Source: Smittia aterrima
Taxonomy: Eukaryota > Arthropoda > Insecta > Diptera > Chironomidae
Reading direction: 5' to 3'
DNA: 64,000 bases
NCBI GenBank assembly: GCA_033063855.1
Contig: CP093831.1
Coordinates: 25,606,001-25,670,000 of the forward strand
The position numbers and the translations under genes are program-made. The notes under the pieces are model-generated. The model saw only the letters and a list, made by a program, of their open reading frames with translations, had not been told where the DNA came from and did no database searches. Shown here piece after piece: positions 33,890-42,637 of this stretch. Each line of letters opens with the position of its first letter. Positions within the stretch are counted from its first letter, which is position 1.

Positions 33890-34630
33890 TCATTTTATTG
33901 CCTTAAGCTTTGTTTCTTCCGACCAAGATAAATTTCCATGAAAAACTTGACAACTTTTCAGCTTTCTATCATTAAATTTGTTAAACATTTTTAGAACAAC
34001 TTCAGTGTCGACATACAGTCCCAGATCAAGTTTCTCGACAGCAACAGCGTGTGACAAAATTGTTCCAATAGAAGTGCCAGCAACCAAAAACTTCAAATGC
34101 TTCAACTTAGGAAACAGCCAAAAGTCATAAGTTGAAAACACTGATGGTCTTGGAAAGATTAAGTCACTTAAACAATCCCTGAATCCAATGTTTTCGAGAA
34201 TGAGTTTTTCAACTTTTGGTTGAATTATTGAGAGCAGCTCCCACAAATCGTGTTCATTTTCGAATGAAATGTCGACAAATTGAACTTCTTTCCATTGGAA
34301 TTTTTTTTCACAAAAGAAGTTGAATTCTGATTTGGTAATAAATTCCGTTGTTGCTACTTCTTCGAAGCTAAAACGCTTTGTGTACCTTCGGACTTCAATG
34401 CTCTGATAAATTCTTGAACTATTCTTCAACAAATCGTAATCTTCCGGTTGCAGTTCCTGATTCCCATCGAAAACAATTTTAAGCTTTTCCTTGAGAACTT
34501 TCGGCGAAGCGACGAAGTTGTAATAAAGTGGATTTACTTCTGAAATGTTTATGAAATCTTCTCCGTTGAAATGTTGAAAGATCATCTCAGGAATGTCGAG
34601 AAAGCGTGAGAAGTAAAACAAAGGATCCAT
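33890..34630 (-). pseudogene. Truncated F-box/LRR gene 5 (246 aa)
   Basis: From MDPLFYFSRF the F-box (IPEMIFQHFNGEDFINISEV) and the first LRR half are intact, then the frame ends after ...VVLKMFNKFNDRKLKSCQVF and an unrelated tail, about 140-200 residues short of its relatives. The last C-terminal LRRs are missing. The frame continues upstream to 34846 without stops, but that part is the 5' UTR and spacer, so the ATG at 34630 shared with the paralogues was chosen. It may still make a short F-box protein able to bind Skp1 but lacking most of the recognition domain. The break lies near 33960. Confidence 0.6.
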
Positions 34631-34844
34631 TTTTCTAATTTTAAAAAACGCAGCTGTTGTCTTCGAATGATGAGAGTAAAATGAGTCAAATGATAACAAT
34701 TTCACTTTAAATTTACCTGAAAAATTAGCAGAGGATGTGTCAGCTTCGTGATCCTTTCGTTCTTGGGAAAACCAAGAACTAATTACACTCATACAGTCAC
34801 AAGAACATAAGTCTCTGAAAAATTCTAAAATATTTAGAACAAAC

Positions 34845-34864
34845 ATTCTTGAATGGTATGATTT
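34845..34864 (+). repeat. Left terminal inverted repeat, 20 bp
   Basis: Perfect inverted match to 36765-36784. Confidence 0.8.
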
Positions 34865-35041
34865 AGAGATGTTACGATTTTATCAGGTCTTCAGCTGAGA
34901 AGAAAAATTTCTTACAAGGCGTTGTTTTTAAAAGCTAGACTTTCGATGTTGGGTAGTCAGTTAAATTAGCTTCAATTCTATATATTCACTTTTATAATTA
35001 ATTAAGTAGGTCGCGAGTAAAAAAATCACAAAAACTGCGCA

Positions 35042-35149
35042 ATGAGATTTCATCAAAGTGAGCAAGATCCGAAAAAACAGCGCTCGAACTTTGTCGGCTC
35101 ATTGAAGATTTTGTACGAAGCGGATGAAATAAATGATGAACCAAGATGA
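35042..35149 (+). other. Small ORF upstream of the HTH gene (35 aa), doubtful
   Basis: ATG at 35042, then MRFHQSEQDPKKQRSNFVG and a further 16 residues to a TGA at 35147-35149. It has protein-like composition but no recognisable family. It could be an upstream ORF or a first exon of the HTH gene, though no good donor follows. Confidence 0.15.
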
Positions 35150-35378
35150 TTTGCGTATTCTTTAAGATTGAAAAAGCTAAAACAGAATTCTATTTAATGT
35201 TTGCTTTTAAATATTATTTGAAATTTTCTGACCATGGAATTCCTTTGATGGTTGCTACGATAATTTGGTACGGTTATTGAGCAATTCAATGAGCAACCGA
35301 ATTATTGTCAACAAACAAAATTATTTTCGACGCAAGGAAAAAATTTATTAAAAGCAAGTGAAGTGAATCTCAATCACG

Positions 35379-36124
35379 ATGGAAGTGGAAGAAACCGAAA
35401 GTTTTGAAGTGAGCGAGTTGGATTTCATACGCGAAAGTGAAATCATCGAGCCGAAAACACAAAAAAAATATTTTTCAAACTACACTGAACAGGATGTTCA
35501 GGCTGCAATCAATGAAATTGTCTCAGTTGGAACGAGTTACGGTAAAGCAGCTTGCAAGTATGGCGTTCCTAAGCAGACTCTATATAATCGCTTCAAAGGT
35601 ATCACATCATCGCAGCATGGAAAGTTACAAAACATCACAGAAGAAGTTGAAACGAAAATTGTGGATTGGCTGCTACTTCACGCTAAAATGGGAGACCCTC
35701 GAACAAGAAAACAACTCGTTGAAGTTGCTGGAGAACTGGCTTCAACTCACGAAGCTTGCTGGCCGTTTAAAAATGGTTCTCCGTCTGATTCTTGGATCAA
35801 AGTCTTCTTGAAACGCCATCCGAACGTCTCGTTCAGAACTCCATCTGCTGTGTCAAGAGCTTCAGCAAACGTCACTCCGACTGATGTCAAGAACTTCATC
35901 AAAGACTTCCGCATTATCAAACTCTTCGCGAGAACATCAGAAACATGAAGCAAGAGAAGAAAGACGCTGCTCCTCCTCGTCAACGAGGCCGTCCTCGCAA
36001 AGCTGAAAAAGAAAATTCATCAGAAGACGAAGTCATATCAAAGCCAAAGAAACGAAACGCTAAAGATCTGGCTGAAATGGAGCCAAAGAGATCTCGCCGT
36101 ACTTATTTATCAGCTGAAAATTGA
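35379..36124 (+). pseudogene. Pogo/CENP-B-type HTH protein with AT-hook, one frameshift
   Basis: The first frame (35379-35948) gives an acidic N-terminus, a pipsqueak-type HTH at about residues 28-72 (YTEQDVQAAINEIVSVG, then GVPKQTLYNRFKG), and a CENP-B-type HTH at about 88-150 (VETKIVDWLLLHAKMG, then WIKVFLKRHP). Pogo/Tigger transposases and CENP-B share this pair. After IKDFR the frame shifts: from about 35916 the other frame continues sensibly as HYQTLRENIRNMKQEKK, then an AT-hook (RGRPRK) and a basic tail ending TYLSAEN at 36124, followed by AATAAA. One missing base explains the break. There is no DDE domain, so it is a DNA-binding remnant or a domesticated gene rather than a full transposase. 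A sequencing error could mimic the shift. Confidence 0.7.
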
Positions 36125-36764
36125 ATAAAAACGAATAAAAACATATCAATTCTATTTAAAAACAAGATTTCATTTATTCGGGGGATGTTGAAACTGCAAT
36201 ACAGGGCTTGAATGATTTATTGTCCCATTGTCCCACATAAAAACTCTGATCAAATTAGATATTTATCTCAATTTATTACTTGCTGCTCACACTTCACGGC
36301 TTTTCACTTCTTATTGCTCCTTCAAAACACTTGATTTCACTTAATTTAAACACTTTTCTTTTCTTATTGGAGAAAAATAATTTTTCCTTCGGTCATAGAT
36401 AAATTTGAAGCTAGACAAAACAAACCGAGTTTTTTTTCTCATTGACGAGTTTATTTTTCATTGACGCTCTAGTTTTTTGTTATCCGTAATTTTGCTCAAT
36501 GTACAGCGGCGCGAAATTCAAAACTGTACCAAGTTACCACTGAGCACTGTAGCATTCAAAGATTTTGCTGTACCATTCTTAAGACGAAAACTTGCTGTCA
36601 CATTTCATCAAATTGTGCTTTAATTAATAAAACTAAACGATTAAAAAAAATATGACAATTACGTGCAACGATCAAGCTTTTTCGTAAGATATAATTTATC
36701 TTCCTAACATAATTTGCTTTGAAGTTATATGGGTAGAAACTCTCGAAGCGTGAAAAAAAGTGAG
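36125..36764. other. 3' part of the insertion, no gene seen
   Basis: AT-rich DNA between the HTH gene's poly(A) signals (gaataaaaacgaataaaaac) and the right inverted repeat. The 60-codon minus-strand ORF at 36598-36780 is not supported. Confidence 0.45.
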
Positions 36765-36784
36765 AAATCATACCATTCAAGAAT
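36765..36784 (-). repeat. Right terminal inverted repeat, 20 bp
   Basis: Perfect inverted match to 34845-34864. Confidence 0.8.
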
Positions 36785-36888
36785 CTTTGCTCTAAATGAA
36801 ACTAAACAAAAATGAAAGAAATTAAATTCTAGAGAGAAAATTTATTTGTAATATTTCATTTCCTTTGAATATAAACTTGGATTTTTAA

Positions 36889-38055
36889 TTATTTATTAAA
36901 CAAAACCGAAATTGCCTCTAAGTCAATCAAATTGCCATCAAATTCTTGAATTTTCAACTGATCAAACTTTTTATTCAACGAGACCAAAATATCATAAGTT
37001 CCTTTATTAATTGAGTCGAGGCTTAGAACTCTTATGTTTGGCAAATAACTCATTAAAAATATTAAGCCGATGTCGTTGCGCGAATGATTAAATCTTAAAT
37101 CAGTAATCGAAGAAGATTTTTCATACGAAAGTTGATAATCTTCATTCAAAAATCGGAGCCGATTCATTTCAAGTCTCTTGAGCTTTGGCATTCTCATGAT
37201 CAATTTGAAGATCTCGCTACAAGGATCGATCTTCAATTCTTCAAGATTATCGCTTTCTGATGTAAGAAAGTCTATAAAATTTCTATCAACATCTGCTTCA
37301 AACAATTGTTTGGATCCTGTAGAAATAATCTCCAAACTCTTGAGCTTGAATTTAAAGTCTTGAGGGTGAACATAAAAAAATATGTTTTGCAAGTTATTCG
37401 AATAAAGTTTCAGACTATTTAACTTATCAAAACTTGCGAGAAATTGCACAGGCCAACCTATAGCTAATAAATATGGATTAATTCTAAAATCGAATTCCTC
37501 GACATCAACGGTGTTTAACAAAAAACTAGCAAAAAACATGCTCTCATGACCTCGATCATCAAAATTGATTTTCAATTTTTTCATCTTAGGAAATGTTAAA
37601 GTTTTTATTTTTTCCAATGGTAGTAATTCGAAAATCAATAATTCAATTCCCAATTCTTCGAGAGAAAGGTATTCGACTGATCTCTGGATTGATTCGAAAA
37701 AATTAATTGTTTCGAGTTCATTTCTGAATGAGGTGCGAACGACTTTCACTTCTTTCCAGTTGTGAGTCTTCTCCAACAAAAACTTGAACTCCTGAGATTC
37801 ATAAGGCATCTTTTGTAATTCAATGCTCTGATAAAGTCTTGAGCTGTTCTTCAGCAAATCGTAATTTTCTTCATCCAGCTCACGTTCGTCTTTAAGAACA
37901 ATTTTAATTTTCTTCATAAAAACTTTCGATGATGCGACGAAGTTGTAATAACTTGGACTGACTTCTGAAATCTTGATCAGGTCTTCTCCGTTTAAGTGCT
38001 GCAGGATCATCTCAGGAACGTCGAGAAAACGCAAGAAATATTCCAAAGGATCCAT
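36889..38055 (-). CDS. F-box/LRR protein 6 (388 aa)
   Basis: Starts at MDPLEYFLRFLDVPEM like its relatives. The frame extends 17 codons further upstream (to 38106), but those codons are array spacer sequence. The F-box is at about residues 12-52 (PSYYNF in place of Trp). LRR-like segments are FPKMKKLKINF, LNSLKLYSNNL, LEELKIDPCSE and IRVLSLDSINKG; the end SVLFNK matches member 3. Unlike the other members, its immediate upstream DNA matches the 3' spacer of neighbouring genes (tgttcgaactaaaagat, as at 41212), so the usual 5' exon and promoter seem to be deleted. The frame is intact, but expression is doubtful. Confidence 0.75.
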   Translation of the reverse strand: MDPLEYFLRFLDVPEMILQHLNGEDLIKISEVSPSYYNFVASSKVFMKKIKIVLKDERELDEENYDLLKNSSRLYQSIELQKMPYESQEFKFLLEKTHNWKEVKVVRTSFRNELETINFFESIQRSVEYLSLEELGIELLIFELLPLEKIKTLTFPKMKKLKINFDDRGHESMFFASFLLNTVDVEEFDFRINPYLLAIGWPVQFLASFDKLNSLKLYSNNLQNIFFYVHPQDFKFKLKSLEIISTGSKQLFEADVDRNFIDFLTSESDNLEELKIDPCSEIFKLIMRMPKLKRLEMNRLRFLNEDYQLSYEKSSSITDLRFNHSRNDIGLIFLMSYLPNIRVLSLDSINKGTYDILVSLNKKFDQLKIQEFDGNLIDLEAISVLFNK

Positions 38056-38144
38056 CTTCGTCTTGTTCGAACTAAAAGATGCTGCCAATGAAAAATGAAA
38101 ATTCATAACTGAAGGTTTATTTTTTTATTATCAAGTTTCGATTA

Positions 38145-38225
38145 TTAAGTTATCGCATATTTTTCAGAGTCTCTTCATCAATTGCTATCATTTCATTTCA
38201 TCGCAACCAAAGATTCAAACAATTT
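38145..38225 (-). pseudogene. C-terminal fragment of an F-box/LRR gene
   Basis: The minus strand reads LFESLVAMK, a stop, and in another frame IAIDEETLKNMR and a stop, matching the C-terminal end of array members (LVA-N-K ... EALKE). It is a relic with stop and frameshift, just upstream of member 6. Confidence 0.5.
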
Positions 38226-38275
38226 ATAATTTATTTATTTCAGGCAAATTGTTTTATTTTTTGAAAAAGGAAATA

Positions 38276-39622
38276 TTATTTCTTATTAAGAAATATTATT
38301 TTGTCGCATATTTCCTTTAGTGCGCTTTGATTGATTAAAACCATATCATTTTTCGGCTTATAAACGCTCAATTCTTTAAACTTTCTTTTCATTGCAGCCA
38401 TGATCTGAAGCATTTTTTGATTGAATGAATAGATTTGGAGTCTTTCAATGTTTGGCATTGATTTTAATAAAAACTTCAAGCACTTCTTGTTATCTAATGG
38501 TCCTAGCCTAAGATGAATGATCGATGAAGATATTTTATTTGAGTCACCAAAGTTTGCTTCGTTCTCTGACAAAGCCTGAAAATGTATTATTGTGAGACTT
38601 TGGAGTTTTGGCATTTTCATGATCAGTTTGAAGTTCTCCATGTCAAATCTTGGATCGCTTACTGTTAATTGGGTCAATTCATCGAGATGATCGCTTTGTG
38701 GAAAACAGAATTTCCCGACCAAATCTTGAGTGTCTGGATCGAAAAACAATAGAAATTTCTTGAGTTTAAATTTAAATTCGTTCCAATCTTCGCTTTTGAC
38801 AATTTGATTATATTTTAGTTTAAGGCGAAGGCTTGTTAATCTATCAAAGTTCTTTAACATTTTCATGGAAACTTCTTCATGGACTCCTTCCACATCAAGT
38901 GTTTCAACAGCAACAGCATGTGTAAAAATTTTGCTTAATGAGCTTCCGATAGAAAATAGTTTTAATTGCTTCAACTTAGGAAACTGCCAGGAATCGTAAG
39001 TTGAAAACAAAGATGGTCTTGGAAACTTTGGACGTAATTTCTCTCTGAATCCAACGTCATCGAGAGAAAGCCTTTCAACTGTTGGTTGGATTAATGAGAG
39101 CAATTCCCATAAATCGATTTCAGTTTCAAATTCAGTGTTGACGAATCTAATTTCTTTCCAATCGCGAGTCTTCTCAAAGAAGAATTTGAATTCCTGTTTG
39201 GTAATAAAGTTTTCTTGTGGAGTTTCATCCCAGGCTCTTAAGACTGGGCATAAGTCTCTTCGAACCTGAATGCACTGATAATGTCTTGAACTATTCTTCA
39301 GCAAGTTATGATCTTCCTCAAGCAGCTCACGCTTATTGTCAAAAACAACTTTAATCTTTTCCATGAGAAATTTCGATGAAGCGACAAAGTTGTACCAACT
39401 TTGACCGACTTCGGAAATTTTCAGCAAATCTTTGCAGTTGAAGTGTTTAAAGATCATCTCAGGAATGTCGAGAAAACGCGAGAAGTATTCCAAAGGATCC
39501 GAGTTGTTCTCTGATAGTTTGACGATTCTCTCCTCAGGTTCTTCATTTAAAATTTCAGCTTTTGTGTTTTCAGCAACAATGGAAATATTCCGCTTCGATG
39601 AAACTTTCTTTGTTCCGTTCAT
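38276..39622 (-). CDS. F-box/LRR protein 7 (448 aa)
   Basis: The ATG at 39622 (MNGTKKVSSKR) was chosen because an acceptor (ttttattttag) lies at about 39652, closing a 79-bp 5' UTR intron with the array donor AAG|gtaacag at 39730. The longer open frame to 39751 reads through that intron. The F-box is near residues 52-92, keeping QSWYNF. The LRR region includes FPKLKQLKLFSIG, LTSLRLKLKYN, LQSLTIIHFQ and IIHLRLGPLDN. It is the close paralogue of the 41366-42637 gene, differing mainly in the N-terminal extension and scattered substitutions. Confidence 0.8.
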   Translation of the reverse strand: MNGTKKVSSKRNISIVAENTKAEILNEEPEERIVKLSENNSDPLEYFSRFLDIPEMIFKHFNCKDLLKISEVGQSWYNFVASSKFLMEKIKVVFDNKRELLEEDHNLLKNSSRHYQCIQVRRDLCPVLRAWDETPQENFITKQEFKFFFEKTRDWKEIRFVNTEFETEIDLWELLSLIQPTVERLSLDDVGFREKLRPKFPRPSLFSTYDSWQFPKLKQLKLFSIGSSLSKIFTHAVAVETLDVEGVHEEVSMKMLKNFDRLTSLRLKLKYNQIVKSEDWNEFKFKLKKFLLFFDPDTQDLVGKFCFPQSDHLDELTQLTVSDPRFDMENFKLIMKMPKLQSLTIIHFQALSENEANFGDSNKISSSIIHLRLGPLDNKKCLKFLLKSMPNIERLQIYSFNQKMLQIMAAMKRKFKELSVYKPKNDMVLINQSALKEICDKIIFLNKK

Positions 39623-39933
39623 GGCTTGGCTTTCGTTCTTGTTGTTTTTATCTAAAATAAAATTTCTATTTTCAAATGGAATAGGAACAAGAAAAAATAT
39701 TTTTCTGTATTTCAAGCAAGCGACTGTTACCTTATCGACCGTTGAGACCAAACTGAAGCAAATGGTCAGAAAGTTCTCTTAACTTTACCTGCAAACTAAT
39801 TAGAGAAAAATCATGGCGTCGCGACCTTTTTTAACGGAAAAACTAAGCCAGACAAAGCGATCATAAATCTCCGAAAACAAAACACAAATTCAATTAAGTT
39901 TTGACTTTTTCAAAATTCATTTTATTTTGGCAT

Positions 39934-41072
39934 TTAAAAATTCTTTAAACTGAAAAATGGAACATTTGATATCTTTTCGCTTATTTTCGCATAACTCTCC
40001 CGCTCGATTCCTCTTGTTTCGTAAACTTTCAGTTCCTCCAACTTTCTATTCATTGCAGTCAAAGTTTGAAACACAGTCTGATCGAATGACTCGATGCTGA
40101 GTATTTTCACTTTTGGCATTGACTCCAGTAAAAATTTAAGACAATGACTCTCAACCGAACATTTTAATTTCAGATCAATTATTGAAGTGGAAACTTCATT
40201 TAGAACTTTGTATGGAAACCAAAAATTCTGGAAGCAAAGAATCTTTAGCTTAGGCATTTTCATGATCACATTGAACGTTTCTTTGTCGCGGCCAACTGCG
40301 ATATTCAATTTCTCGAGATGATCGCTTTGCGACTTAAGGAAATTTCGAAAGTGAGAGCTGTGCTCAGGGTAGCAACCTCTGTAAGATATCGTAAAACTCT
40401 TCAGCTTCAATTTGAATCGTTTCCAACATTTATCGTCGAAATCATAAATTTTTTTCCCTGATCTCAGCTTAAGACTTGTAACTTTGTTGAAGTTTGCGAG
40501 CATTTCTGTAAAAATTCCTTCGTGTACACCTTCGAAGTCAAATTTTTCAATGGCAACAGAATTCAACAAAAAACTTGCGTACACTTTACCGAAGTAAGAA
40601 TATTCGTCAAGATGCAATTTCAGGTCTTTCAGTTTTGGAAACTTTAAAGTTTTAAAAGATTCATTTTTTGAATTGCAATCTAAAAAATGAAGAAAAAATA
40701 ATTGTGACACTTTTTGTTAATGATAAAAAGACTTTGAACTGACGCTTCGATTGATGACAAAAATTTCCATAAATCGGATTTTAATCTAAAATAAATTTCG
40801 TTGAGCGAAATTGTTTTCCAGTCGCGAACATTTCGAAGAAAAAAATCAAGTTCCAAAGTCGTAATGACACAGTCTTTTGAACTGTACGGAGACAGTTTTC
40901 GTTCGCCATTAAATACAATTTTTATATTCTTCATAAGAACTTTCGATGAAGCGATGAAGTTGTAAAAAGTTGGACTGACTTCTGATACCTTGATTAAATC
41001 TTTGCCTTTTAAATGATGAAAGATCATCTCAGACATGTCGAGAAAACGTGAGAAATATTCTAGAGGATCCAT
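39934..41072 (-). pseudogene. Broken F-box/LRR gene 8 (frameshift plus internal deletion)
   Basis: The N-terminal part (41072-40680) starts MDPLEYFSRFLDMSEMIFHHL and the C-terminal part (from about 40690 to 39934) continues in another frame with ESFKTLKFPKLKDLKLHL and later LRRs. The change of frame falls in a T-rich stretch near 40690-40715. Independently, about 35 residues found in every paralogue after KIVF...E (the NSSRLYQSIEVRR segment) are missing in frame near 40895. The nearest relative is the gene at 32110-33498. Two lesions argue for a pseudogene, although the homopolymer shift alone could be an assembly error. Confidence 0.65.
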
Positions 41073-41307
41073 ATTAGTGTTTATAGATCTTTGAGCGAGC
41101 GAATGTTGTCTAAACGAATGTTGAAAGTGAACTGAAGCAAATGGTAGAAATGTTTTCCTTTTAATAAAATTTACGTGAATCCTAATTAGAGAAATTTCTG
41201 AAAACCAAACGGAGCATGTTCGAACTAAAAGATAATTTCTAAGTAAAAATGAAAATTCATAACAGAATTTTTTTTTATCATTTGTAAGTTTGATTTATTA
41301 AGTTATC

Positions 41308-41402
41308 TCATTTTTTCGTCAGATTCTCTTTTTCGATTGCTCTCAAATCGCGAACTTTTATTTCTTCAAACTTTCGATTCATCGCAACCAAAGTAAATTG
41401 TC
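41308..41402 (-). pseudogene. C-terminal fragment of an F-box/LRR gene, frame open
   Basis: The minus strand reads FTLVAMNRKFEEIKVRDLRA then IEKENLTKK and a stop at 41308, matching the last 30 residues of array members. Its upstream part overlaps, in a different frame, the last codons of the 41366-42637 gene. Confidence 0.6.
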
Positions 41403-42637
41403 TTAACTATTTTTCTATCTCTAATAAATGTTAGTTTGTCGCATATTTCCTTTAGTGCCTCTTGATCGATTCCAACTAAAGGATGTTTCATCTTATAAAC
41501 GCTCAATTCTTTAAACTTTCTTTTCGTTGCAACCAAGGTCTGAAACATTTCTTGATTGATTGAGTAGATTTGGAGTCCTTCAATGTTTGGCATTGATTTT
41601 AATAAAAACTTCAAGCACTCCATGTTGTCCAATGGTCCTAGTCTAAGATGAATGATCGATGAAGATATTTTATTTGAGTCACCAAATTTTGCTTCGTTCT
41701 CTGACAAAGTCTGGAAATTTTCTATTACGAGACTTTTGAGTTTTGGCATTCTCATGATCAAATTGAAGCTCTCCATGGTTAACCTTGGATCGTTTACTGT
41801 TAAATGGGTCAGTTCATTGAGATGATCGCTTTTTGGAAAACTGAATTTCCCGATCGCATCTCGAGGAGCTCGATTAAAATGCAATTGAAATATCTTGAGT
41901 TTAAATTTAAATTCGTTCCAATCTTCGCTTTTGATAATTTGATTACGGTTTGACTTAAAGCGAAGGTTTGTTAACCTATCAAAATTCTTTAACATTTTCA
42001 TGGAAACTTCTTCATCGACTTCTTCCACCTCAAGTGTTTCAACAGCAACAGCATGAGTCAAAATTGTGCCTACTGAGCTTCCGGAAGAAATTAATTTCAA
42101 TTGCTTCAACTTAGGAAACTGCCAGGAATCGTAAGTTGAAATCATTGATGGTCTTGGAAAGTTCAAATTTAATTTCTTTCTGAATCCGATTCGAAGAAGA
42201 GAAAGCCTTTCAACTGTTGATTGGGTTAATGAAAACAATTCCCATAAATCGATTTCAGTTTCGAATGCAGTTTTGACGAATCTAATTTCTTTCCAATCGC
42301 GAGTCTTCTCAAAGAAGAATTTGAATTCCTGTTTGGTAATAAAGTTTTCTTGTGGAGTTTCGTCCAAGGCTCTTAAGACTGGGCTGAAGTCTCTTCGAAC
42401 CTCAATGCATTGATAAAGTCTTGAACTATTGTTCAGCAAGTTATGATCTTCCTCAAGCAGCTCACGGGTATTGTTTAACACAATTTTAATCTTTTCCATG
42501 AGAAATTTCGATGAAGCGATAAAGTTGTACCAACTTTGACTGACTTCGGAAATCTTTAGCAAATCTTTGCAGTTGAAGTGTTTAAAGATCATCTCAGGAA
42601 TGTCGATAAAACGTGATAAAGTTGCCAAAGGATCCAT
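41366..42637 (-). CDS. F-box/LRR protein 9 (423 aa)
   Basis: Starts MDPLATLSRFIDIPEM; the F-box is at about residues 10-52 with QSWYNF retained. LRR-like segments include FPKLKQLKLISSG, LTNLRFKSNRN, LKSLVIENFQ and IIHLRLGPLDN. It is the paralogue of member 7, without its N-terminal extension. A probable acceptor (ctattttag) lies 12 bases before the ATG. The last 15-20 residues (ending FGCDESKV) have no counterpart in member 7; they come from read-through into a relic of another member. It is the first gene of the array in the direction of transcription. Confidence 0.8.
   Translation of the reverse strand: MDPLATLSRFIDIPEMIFKHFNCKDLLKISEVSQSWYNFIASSKFLMEKIKIVLNNTRELLEEDHNLLNNSSRLYQCIEVRRDFSPVLRALDETPQENFITKQEFKFFFEKTRDWKEIRFVKTAFETEIDLWELFSLTQSTVERLSLLRIGFRKKLNLNFPRPSMISTYDSWQFPKLKQLKLISSGSSVGTILTHAVAVETLEVEEVDEEVSMKMLKNFDRLTNLRFKSNRNQIIKSEDWNEFKFKLKIFQLHFNRAPRDAIGKFSFPKSDHLNELTHLTVNDPRLTMESFNLIMRMPKLKSLVIENFQTLSENEAKFGDSNKISSSIIHLRLGPLDNMECLKFLLKSMPNIEGLQIYSINQEMFQTLVATKRKFKELSVYKMKHPLVGIDQEALKEICDKLTFIRDRKIVKTIYFGCDESKV

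Larger units (their letters stand above)
34845..36784 (+). mobile_element. 1.94-kb insertion with 20-bp perfect terminal inverted repeats and a CENP-B-like gene
   Basis: The left end ATTCTTGAATGGTATGATTT (34845-34864) is exactly inverted at 36765-36784. Array spacers elsewhere (28860-28960) run straight from ...tctctgaaaaatt... to ...atgaaactaaac...; here those two pieces lie just outside the two repeats, at 34815-34832 and 36796-36808. The segment between is therefore an insertion. It carries the HTH gene at 35379. No DDE nuclease domain is present, so it would be non-autonomous or decayed. No clean TA or other target duplication is seen. Confidence 0.6.

Noticed and set aside
34631..34846. 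N-terminal extension of 72 codons on the truncated F-box gene
   Set aside because: The DNA matches the shared upstream spacer of the array, so the open frame is chance.
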